From contig JAGSGY010000062.1 in NCBI GenBank assembly GCA_023954855.1, forward strand, positions 1-32,858: DNA of 32,858 bases, in the 5' to 3' direction. This DNA is from Pseudomonadota bacterium (lineage in GTDB: Bacteria > Myxococcota_A > UBA796 > GCA-2862545). Every line of letters starts with the position of its first letter. Position 1 is the first letter of the stretch. Under the pieces are notes generated by a model. The model was not told the DNA's origin. It saw only the letters and a list, made by a program, of their open reading frames with translations, and did not search any database. The translations under genes and the position numbers were made by a program. Positions 25,557 to 31,678 of the stretch are shown in pieces.

Positions 25557-26084
25557 ATGCCGGCCTACTTTGCCTATGGCGCGAACATGTGCCCCGATGT
25601 GCTCCTGCGCAGGGCCATCGCATGGGAGCACGCCTACCCCGCGCGTCTCGCCGGCTTTCGACTCGAGTTCACCACGCCTGGCCTGCGGTGGATCGAGCCG
25701 GCCTTCGCCAGCGTCGCGGTCGACGCCGAGTGCGTGGTGCACGGCGTGCTCTACGAGATGAGTCAAGAGGCACTCGACCGACTCGGCGAGTTCGAAGGCG
25801 AGGACTACCGCGAGCTCGACGTCACGGTCTCCGGCCCTGACGGTCACCGACCGGCGCGAACCTATCAGTGCCTTCGCCCCATTCAAGGACGGCGCCCCTC
25901 TCGGCGCTACCTAGGCGTCATGCGCAGTGGAGCCCTCACGCACGGCCTGCCGGACGAGCTGCTCGCAAGTCTCGATGCCGTCGACTGCGCCTACATTCCC
26001 GTCGTCTCGGAGCTGTTCACCGCAGCGTTCGGAACCTTCGACTACGCCCACCGCCTGCTGACGCCGTCGGCAGTGCGCTCCTGA
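25557..26084 (+). CDS. Gamma-glutamylcyclotransferase-like (GGCT/AIG2) protein
   Basis: This 175-residue protein begins YFAYGANMCPDVLLRR, the nucleotide-sized anion-binding loop of the GGCT fold (usually YFAYGSNM). HGVLYEMSQEALDRLGEFEG follows at about 61-80; one of the Glu residues near this helix is the usual catalytic base. The family cyclises gamma-glutamyl groups to 5-oxoproline, and relatives act on other gamma-glutamyl amines. Ser is replaced by Ala in the first motif, which may alter binding, so activity is not certain. The ATG follows the START stop with no gap and no separate ribosome site, indicating translational coupling. No signal peptide; cytosolic. Confidence 0.85.
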   Translation: MPAYFAYGANMCPDVLLRRAIAWEHAYPARLAGFRLEFTTPGLRWIEPAFASVAVDAECVVHGVLYEMSQEALDRLGEFEGEDYRELDVTVSGPDGHRPARTYQCLRPIQGRRPSRRYLGVMRSGALTHGLPDELLASLDAVDCAYIPVVSELFTAAFGTFDYAHRLLTPSAVRS

Positions 26085-26098
26085 CCTAAAGAGGCCCC

Positions 26099-26401
26099 AT
26101 GTGCCGAAACATCAAGACCCTGCACCACTTCGAGCCCCCGGCGACTGACGAGGAGATTGCCGCGTCCGCGCTGCAGTTCGTGCGCAAGGTCAGTGGCATG
26201 CGCAAGCCATCCAAGGCCAACACCGAGGCCTTTGACCGGGCGGTCGCTGAGATCACGGCCATTACACGACGCCTCGTGCTCGAAGAGCTCGTCGGTCGAG
26301 GCGAGCCCCGGGACCGAGAGGCCATGGCCGAGGCCGCTCGCGAGCGCGGTCGCAAGCGCGATGCCCGCATGCGGGCGAAGATCGAAGCCGAGTCCGCGTA
26401 G
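26099..26401 (+). CDS. DUF2277 family protein
   Basis: A small 100-residue protein starting MCRNIKTLHHFEPPATDEEI, followed by ALQFVRKVSGMRKPSKAN, which is the conserved core of DUF2277. Members are widespread in Actinobacteria and Proteobacteria and their function is unknown. The C-terminal 30 residues (REAMAEAARERGRKRDARMRAK) are highly charged and helical. GAGG lies 4 bases before the ATG. Its stop is adjacent to the stop of the convergent lipoprotein gene, with no intervening base. It is probably transcribed with the START and GGCT-like genes. Confidence 0.88.
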   Translation: MCRNIKTLHHFEPPATDEEIAASALQFVRKVSGMRKPSKANTEAFDRAVAEITAITRRLVLEELVGRGEPRDREAMAEAARERGRKRDARMRAKIEAESA

Positions 26402-26896
26402 TTACTGCGGACAGGTCGTCGACACGACGAGGGTGTAGTCGAGCTGCTCGCCCCCAGTGTGGGTCACCGAGATGCGGACGGCGCCAAAGCTGTCGTCGGT
26501 CGGATTGTTGGTCAGCGTGACCGTAGTGCCGTCCGTCGTGCGCTCGGTCGTGCCGATGTCGCCACCCGCGTAGTACTCGAGCGACAGGCTGCCGTCGGCC
26601 ACGAGAACGCCGTCGACCTGCTCGTCGTCGAAGGTCACCTGGGTCTGAATCTGGCAGAGTGTGCTGACGTTCACCGTGAATTCATCGGTCCAGCCATCGC
26701 AAGTCGCCCCGTTGATCGTCTGTTCGGCCAGCGCCCCGCCGCCGGGGTTGATGGGATCGGCCACGTTCTCGGGACTGCAGTCGGTCGGTCCGTCCGAGTC
26801 GGTTCCGGTGTCGGTATCGGCAATGGTCTCGTCGTCCTCGGCCGTTTCGCAGGCGACGAGGGTCACAATCGAAAGCGCAAGAAGTGCAATACGCAA
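26402..26896 (-). CDS. Small acidic lipoprotein, unknown function
   Basis: 164 residues starting at TTG (26894-26896), with GGAGG 5 bases upstream. The N-terminus MRIALLALSIVTLVAC is a lipoprotein signal with LVAC as lipobox, so Cys16 should be lipidated. The +2 residue is Glu. A Thr/Asp-rich linker (DDETIADTDTGTDSDGPTD) is followed by an approximately 120-residue beta-rich domain (FTVNVSTLCQIQTQVTFDDEQVDGVLVADGSLSLEYYAGG) similar in pattern to pre-peptidase C-terminal (PPC) modules that bind calcium or carbohydrate. I do not assign a function. It is followed on the minus strand by the DUF2277 stop. Confidence 0.8.
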   Translation of the reverse strand: MRIALLALSIVTLVACETAEDDETIADTDTGTDSDGPTDCSPENVADPINPGGGALAEQTINGATCDGWTDEFTVNVSTLCQIQTQVTFDDEQVDGVLVADGSLSLEYYAGGDIGTTERTTDGTTVTLTNNPTDDSFGAVRISVTHTGGEQLDYTLVVSTTCPQ

Positions 26897-27020
26897 GGGT
26901 TCCTCCCGGTTCAGTGCAGCCTACATCGGCTGTTGAGCCACATCGACGCACGAGCCCGCCGAATCTTCAGCCGATTCATGACCGAAGTGCGGGCGACCGC
27001 GAAAAGCAGGTACCAAGCGT
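26897..27020. other. Intergenic region upstream of the lipoprotein
   Basis: 124 bp between the DUF2797 stop and the lipoprotein start, both on the minus strand. It must contain the lipoprotein promoter unless transcription reads through. Only the ribosome site GGAGG next to the TTG is recognisable. Confidence 0.4.
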
Positions 27021-27911
27021 CTAGAAGAGCCCCAGCTGCACCTGGGACCGACGGGACGACGCGGGCGGATCGAGGTCGACAAGATGGCCGACGAGCTTGC
27101 CTAGATCGAGCACGAACCGTCCTTCGCTGTCCTCGAGCACCGCAATATGGCCCACGGCTCCGACCACCATGCCTTCGAGACGACACCCCTGCTCGATGGG
27201 CAGCTCGGTCTCGGCGCGTAGCTCGGCCCGCGTCTCTCGAGCCAGGCGTGGCAGGCGTAGAGGGTCGGGGTCGTGGAGCAGGTCCGTGTAGTCGGGGTTC
27301 GCAACCTCGATCAGTGCCGCGTGGGCCGCCATCACCCGCTCTTCGGCTTGCTCGGCGGTCATCACCCCCCGCAACAGCGCCAGCTTTCGCGACCGTCGCA
27401 TGCCCTCGACCGCGGCAGTCTGGTGGGAGACCACGTGCTCCAGTTGCTTAATGCGAGGACCCGTGCCCGCGGCCACGCGGATAGCGAACAGCGGACCTTG
27501 GTCGATCAGACGGGCCTCGCGACGCCGGTCCGAGGCCGTGCCCACCTTCACTTCGGACCCCCCGAAGCTCGCCAGGTACAGGTGGTGCGTCTGCACGCAC
27601 GACTCCCGGGCGGAGGGCACCAGGGGCGGGCATGCGAAGCCGTCACAGATCATGCACGGGCGAAACGTGTCGCTCGCCATGCAGCGGGGACATTGCCGGC
27701 CGGTGGGGGTCGCTGCGTGCGGACAAGGCATCGGCTGGCGCCCCTGCCGAAATCCCGTACAGCGCCGCGGTCCAATGCCCAGGCGAAACGACCCCATCAC
27801 CTTGCGCTCGCTCGATGCACCCGTGCCCTGCTTGGCCCGCATGCGCAGGACTGGCTCGCCGTCTCTCCACCCGTAGCCGGTCACCAGTCGCAAGCCGTGC
27901 CTCTCGCGCAC
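27021..27911 (-). CDS. DUF2797-like protein with Cys-rich N-terminal region
   Basis: The 296-residue protein starts at GTG (27909-27911), 18 bases after the ABC ATPase stop. The N-terminal part has eight cysteines (C51, C63, C74, C77, C86, C89, C94, C105), including two CxxC pairs (QCPRC and PCMIC), suggesting bound zinc. It is followed by HHLYLASFGGSEVKVGTASDRRREARLIDQGP (109-140), typical of DUF2797. The YLA...KVG spacing with a following Arg resembles the GIY-YIG nuclease fold, so a remote relationship is possible but not shown. Later residues are helical and variable, ending RRSQVQLGLF. Function is unknown. Being last in the regulator-permease-ATPase run may be mere proximity; the start codon has no strong ribosome site. 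Confidence 0.78.
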   Translation of the reverse strand: MRERHGLRLVTGYGWRDGEPVLRMRAKQGTGASSERKVMGSFRLGIGPRRCTGFRQGRQPMPCPHAATPTGRQCPRCMASDTFRPCMICDGFACPPLVPSARESCVQTHHLYLASFGGSEVKVGTASDRRREARLIDQGPLFAIRVAAGTGPRIKQLEHVVSHQTAAVEGMRRSRKLALLRGVMTAEQAEERVMAAHAALIEVANPDYTDLLHDPDPLRLPRLARETRAELRAETELPIEQGCRLEGMVVGAVGHIAVLEDSEGRFVLDLGKLVGHLVDLDPPASSRRSQVQLGLF

Positions 27912-27929
27912 CTCATAACGCTCGGTCGC

Positions 27930-28619
27930 TCAACCCTTGCGATGATCCGAGGCGATGTCCCCATCGACCAGCTCGACCACGCGCGTGGCCGCTTCCATGA
28001 CCTTCGGGTCGTGCGTCGCGAAGATGAAGGTGATGCCGTGCTCGCGGTTCAGCTGCTGCATCAGCTCGATGAGCGCGTTCCCCGTCTTGCTGTCGAGGTT
28101 GGCCGTCGGCTCATCGGCAAGCACAAGCGCTGGCCTTCCGGCGATGGCCCGCGCCACGGCGACGCGCTGCTGCTGACCACCAGAGAGCTCGTTCGGACGA
28201 CGGTTCTCCAGCCCCTCCAGGCCGACCTCAGCCAGCGTCTTCATCACCGTCGCCTTGCGCTCGGCGGGCGACTTGCCCTGCAGCATCAGCACAAACTCGG
28301 CGTTCTCGAAAGCCGTGAGCACCGGGATGAGGTTGTAGGACTGAAAGATGAAGCCGAGCCGGTCGCGGCGGAGCTCCGAGAGCGCCTTCTCGGTGAGCGT
28401 CGACAGGCCATGCCCCTCGATCGTGACCTCGCCCCCGGTCGGAAGGTCCAGACCGCCGAGCAGATTCAAGAGCGTGCTCTTTCCGGACCCGGATGGGCCC
28501 ATGAGGGCCATGAAGTCGCCCTGCTCGACGTCGAGGTCGACCCCATTGAGCGCGCGGATGGTGTGCGGTCCCTGCTGGTACTCGCGTGAGACGTCTCGAA
28601 CCGAAGCAATGGTAGTCAT
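27930..28619 (-). CDS. LolD/MacB-type ABC transporter ATP-binding protein
   Basis: 229 residues from the ATG at 28617-28619, which has GGAG 6 bases upstream. An earlier TTG at 28631 would add four residues and lies on the ribosome site. Motifs: Walker A GPSGSGKST, Q-loop FQSYN, signature LSGGQQQRVA, Walker B ALVLADEPT, D-loop NLDSKTG and H-loop THD. The pattern (LGFIFQSYNLIPVLTAFENAEF, ADEPTANLDSKTG) is that of ATPases partnering FtsX-fold permeases, as in LolCDE and MacB, which extract or export lipoproteins, peptides and other substrates by a mechanotransmission mechanism rather than through a pore. Its partners are the two upstream permeases on the same strand; a 12-base gap separates it from the second. 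Confidence 0.94.
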   Translation of the reverse strand: MTTIASVRDVSREYQQGPHTIRALNGVDLDVEQGDFMALMGPSGSGKSTLLNLLGGLDLPTGGEVTIEGHGLSTLTEKALSELRRDRLGFIFQSYNLIPVLTAFENAEFVLMLQGKSPAERKATVMKTLAEVGLEGLENRRPNELSGGQQQRVAVARAIAGRPALVLADEPTANLDSKTGNALIELMQQLNREHGITFIFATHDPKVMEAATRVVELVDGDIASDHRKG

Positions 28620-28631
28620 CGAAGGCTCCAA

Positions 28632-29870
28632 TCAGTGGTGGCGCATGGCGTCAACGGGCTGCAGTCGGGTGACGCGCCACGCTGGCCACGCGGCCGCGAG
28701 AATGCTGAGAACGAGGGCGGCAATCGCGTAGTTCAGGAGGCGTGGCGGATCCCAGGCTCCGTAGATCATGGTGCTCATCACCACGCCGCCCTGGTCCATG
28801 GTGTCGCCGAGGTAGCCGCTCATGTCGATGCCCTCGTTCACGACGTACCAGGAGGGCAGAAAGCCCAAGGCGACGCCGGCCAGGGTTCCGACGACGCCGA
28901 GGGCGGCCCCCTCGAGAAGGACCAAGATCGCGACGGCGCGCTTGGACATGCCGACGGCCATCAGCACCCCGAACTCGCGGGTGCGCTCGAGCACGCTCAT
29001 CAGCACCGTGTTCAGCACACCGAGGGCCACGATGATGCCGATGATGGCCATGAGAAAGTCGTTGGACTGCTTGTCGACCTGAATCATGGCGAACAGCTCC
29101 GGAAGCGCCTGCTTCCAGTTCAGCACGTCGAGGTCGTCGCGTCCCAGGGCATCGCGGGCGATTCCAGACGCCTCGAGCGACTGGTTCGCGGACAGGAGGT
29201 GCACGGCAATCTGGTGGGCGGAGTCCTCGGTGGTCATCAACTCGCGAGCGGCGCCGATGTGGACCAGAGCGAGAAAGCCGTCCATCTCTGCGGAGCCGGT
29301 CTTGAACACCCCACGCACGCGGAACAGGCGCGACTGAACCTCGGTCTGCCCTTCTTGCTGGCCCATGTAGACGACCTTGTCGCCTAGATCGACGTCGAGC
29401 TGCTCGGCCATGCGAGCGCCAATCACGATGCCGCGCTGGTCGTCGTCGGCCAGCCACTCACCGTCGACGATCTTGTCGTCGAAGTCGCTGATCTTGGCCT
29501 CTTGGCTTGGCTCGTAGCCGGCGATGCCCGCGCCCACAGAGGTCGCCGAAGAGGTCAACAGACCGGCGAGCTGCATGCGCTGCGTGACCGTGGCCTCGGG
29601 GAAGGTGGAGCGCAGCGTCGCGGCTGCCGACTCGGAGCCGACGAGCATAAGCGCCGGGTCCTTGTCTTCTTGGTAGCCAGGCGCCTGGACCACGACGTGG
29701 CCGGCCATCTGGGACACGCCCTTGCGCGTCATCTGGTCGTAGCTTCCCGTCGCGAAGGTGATCGAGAACACCATCATGCCGAGGCCGAAGGCGATGGCGG
29801 CGACGGTGAGCAGCGAGCGCCGCGTGTTCCGAAGCAGGTTGCGAAACGCAATCGTGATGAGCTTAGTCAT
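28632..29870 (-). CDS. FtsX/LolCE-type ABC permease 2
   Basis: A 412-residue protein: TM1 at about 19-40 (SLLTVAAIAFGLGMMVFSITFA), a periplasmic MacB-type domain to about residue 270, then three TMs in the C-terminal FtsX domain. The second region contains the coupling-helix motif ERTREFGVLMAVGMSKR. The end PVDAMRHH matches the PVDAMR ending common in this permease family. It starts at ATG 29868-29870, three bases after the first permease's stop, with only a weak ribosome site (GGA). With the first permease it probably forms a heterodimer like LolC/LolE. The cargo is unknown; lipoprotein release or membrane-stress-related export are both possible. Confidence 0.92.
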   Translation of the reverse strand: MTKLITIAFRNLLRNTRRSLLTVAAIAFGLGMMVFSITFATGSYDQMTRKGVSQMAGHVVVQAPGYQEDKDPALMLVGSESAAATLRSTFPEATVTQRMQLAGLLTSSATSVGAGIAGYEPSQEAKISDFDDKIVDGEWLADDDQRGIVIGARMAEQLDVDLGDKVVYMGQQEGQTEVQSRLFRVRGVFKTGSAEMDGFLALVHIGAARELMTTEDSAHQIAVHLLSANQSLEASGIARDALGRDDLDVLNWKQALPELFAMIQVDKQSNDFLMAIIGIIVALGVLNTVLMSVLERTREFGVLMAVGMSKRAVAILVLLEGAALGVVGTLAGVALGFLPSWYVVNEGIDMSGYLGDTMDQGGVVMSTMIYGAWDPPRLLNYAIAALVLSILAAAWPAWRVTRLQPVDAMRHH

Positions 29871-29873
29871 GGT

Positions 29874-31100
29874 TCAGTCCGCCCGAATGGCGTCGACGGG
29901 ACGAATCCACGCCGCACGCGCTGCAGGCCACACCGACGCGAGCGCGCTCACGGAGATGAGGGTGACGATGGTGAGGGCAATCGGCTCCCAGTTGACGGTG
30001 CCGTACATGACCGGGTCGAGCGACACGCCCTGAAAGTCGAAGCCATCCTTCAGACTCTCGGAGAAGTCGAGGCCGTGGAAGACCAGGTAGGCATCGAGGG
30101 CACCGCCGAGTAGCAGGCCCCCTACTGCCGAGAGCATGCCGAGCAGAACGGCCTCAGCCACCACCATGCCCACCAGCTGCGGTCGCGAGACCCCCAGAGC
30201 GCGCATGACGCCAAGCTCGGTGGTGCGCTCGAACACCGAGACCAGCATGGTGTTGATGATGCCGAAGCTCGCGACCAAGAAGACAATGCCGAGGATGATG
30301 AACGACGACGCGCTCTGCATGCCCATCAGCTGATGAGTCTGCGGCGAGACATCCATCCAGGTACGCACGAGAAGCGTGGGATTTGCTTCGCCGAGAGTCT
30401 CGGCGAGTGGGGGAAGATTGTCGGCGTCGTCCGCGAGCACCGTCAGCTGGTGAACCGTGCCCTCCAAGACGAGAAGCTCCTGCAGGTCCGCCATCGAGAC
30501 ATAGGCACCGGCGCGGTCCATCGCCGCATCGCCCGACTTGAAGATGCCCACGACCTTGTAGAGCGCGTTGCCCATCGAGCCATCGGCGGCCTGAGTGACG
30601 GCCACCACTTCGTCCTCGAGCCCCACACCGAGGTCCTCGGCGAGCTTCATGCCGAGAATTACCGTGCCCGAAGTTCCGGGCTGCAGGTAAGTGCCCTCCT
30701 CCATGCGGTCCCAGACCTGCGAGACCTTGGCCTCGCGCTCGGGGTCGATGCCGATGAGCTGCGCACCCGAGGAGCGCTCGGGCCCTCCGAGAAGGCCAAA
30801 GCCGTTGAGGCGTCCCGCGACAGCGCGAACCCCGGGGGTCTGCTCGAGCCCAGCGAGCACGGTATCCGCATCATCAATCCCGTCGTACATCGAGCGCTTG
30901 CCCGGGTAGTCGGGGTGGTGCACTTGAACGTGGCCAATCTGCTGCTCGACCATGATCTCGAACAGACGCTCGTACATGCCATCGGTCAGGCAGATGGTCG
31001 ACATGCACAGGCCGACGCTCACGGCCATGGCCGAGGCAGTGATCAGCGAGCGTCGAAACTGCCGTCGGAGATTGCGCCAGGCAATCTGGAACCAGATCAT
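29874..31100 (-). CDS. FtsX/LolCE-type ABC permease 1
   Basis: 408 residues from the ATG at 31098-31100, with GGAG 6 bases upstream; an upstream in-frame ATG would add 55 residues that overlap the regulator gene and look non-coding. TM1 covers about 18-39 (SLITASAMAVSVGLCMSTICL), a MacB-like periplasmic domain follows, and three TMs lie in the last 150 residues. Motifs ERTTELGVMRALGVSR and PVDAIRAD match the FtsX family. It resembles permease 2 in layout but is clearly diverged, consistent with an ancient duplication that gave a heterodimer. The stop is three bases from the next start. The regulator gene ends 16 bases before its ATG, so all are likely co-transcribed. Confidence 0.92.
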   Translation of the reverse strand: MIWFQIAWRNLRRQFRRSLITASAMAVSVGLCMSTICLTDGMYERLFEIMVEQQIGHVQVHHPDYPGKRSMYDGIDDADTVLAGLEQTPGVRAVAGRLNGFGLLGGPERSSGAQLIGIDPEREAKVSQVWDRMEEGTYLQPGTSGTVILGMKLAEDLGVGLEDEVVAVTQAADGSMGNALYKVVGIFKSGDAAMDRAGAYVSMADLQELLVLEGTVHQLTVLADDADNLPPLAETLGEANPTLLVRTWMDVSPQTHQLMGMQSASSFIILGIVFLVASFGIINTMLVSVFERTTELGVMRALGVSRPQLVGMVVAEAVLLGMLSAVGGLLLGGALDAYLVFHGLDFSESLKDGFDFQGVSLDPVMYGTVNWEPIALTIVTLISVSALASVWPAARAAWIRPVDAIRAD

Positions 31101-31116
31101 CGAGAACTCCCACCGG

Positions 31117-31596
31117 TCATGTCTCACTCCGTGCGTCCCAGCGCGCAAGTAGCGCTGGAAACTCGCTCTCGAAGAAGGCGTTGATGTCGCGGAACTCACG
31201 CAGTCGCTCAGCGCGAGACGCGTCGGCTCCAATCTGCTCGAGATAGGCCAGGGCCTCATCGCCAATGCGCCGCAGTCGTTGAATGCGCAGGGCCTCGGCG
31301 TGGATCATCTCGTTCCAGCAGCCCTTGTGCATGCGGAAGTAGGACGCGCGATCCTTGGGAAAGCGCACCCGCTCGACCAATCCCGCGGCCATCAGCATGC
31401 GTGTGCTGGTGCTGATCGCCCCCTTCGAGGCCTCGAGCGACTCTGCGAGCTGGGTGCTCGACTGGTGCGCGGGCTCGCAGAGCATGAGGTGCCCGAGGAT
31501 CCGACCCGCAATCGGCGCAAAACCGGCGTGCTCGAACACGGCGGCAATCTGCCCCACAAGTGCGGACTCGCGCTCGGCTGGGTCCTCGGTCGACAA
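31117..31596 (-). CDS. GbsR/MarR-type winged-helix regulator
   Basis: A 159-residue protein starting at TTG (31594-31596) with GGAG 5 bases upstream. The winged helix covers about 20-95: APIAGRILGHLMLCEPAHQSSTQLAESLEASKGAISTSTRMLMAAGLVERVRFPKDRASYFRM. Here SKGAISTSTRML is the recognition helix and FPKDRASYFRM the wing. This pattern is that of the GbsR branch of MarR regulators. The C-terminal helices (EALRIQRLRRIGDEALAYL) probably mediate dimerisation. It heads the permease/ATPase run and probably represses it together with itself; the repeats at 31606-31633 are the likely binding site. The ligand is unknown. Confidence 0.9.
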   Translation of the reverse strand: MSTEDPAERESALVGQIAAVFEHAGFAPIAGRILGHLMLCEPAHQSSTQLAESLEASKGAISTSTRMLMAAGLVERVRFPKDRASYFRMHKGCWNEMIHAEALRIQRLRRIGDEALAYLEQIGADASRAERLREFRDINAFFESEFPALLARWDARSET

Positions 31597-31605
31597 CGCG
31601 TCTCC

Positions 31606-31633
31606 GTTCTGAACATTCAGATAGTTCTAAACA
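31606..31633. promoter_or_regulatory. Candidate operator and promoter of the regulator-ABC operon
   Basis: On the plus strand GTTCTGAACA (31606-31615) and GTTCTAAACA (31624-31633) form a direct repeat with an 18-bp period and one mismatch. TCTGAA-CA-TTCAGA (31608-31621) is in addition a perfect 6-bp inverted repeat. On the minus strand a possible -35 TTGTCG, a 17-bp spacer and a -10-like TATCTG overlap these repeats, so a regulator bound here would block transcription. The boxes match consensus only partly. Confidence 0.5.
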
Positions 31634-31678
31634 CTCGTGTCGACAACCGGTTGGCTTCGCCGGCCGCTCCCGTCTCGC

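Noticed and set aside
27273-28589. Plus-strand open frame opposite the ABC ATPase and DUF2797 genes
   Set aside because: It is antisense to two well-supported genes and shows no domain or ribosome site.
28635-31184. Plus-strand open frames opposite the two permeases
   Set aside because: His/Asp/Glu-rich antisense readings of GC-rich membrane-protein genes, with no motif.
31101-31265. N-terminal extension of permease 1 by 55 residues
   Set aside because: It overlaps the regulator gene, has a non-membrane, random-looking composition, and the ATG at 31100 has a good GGAG site.
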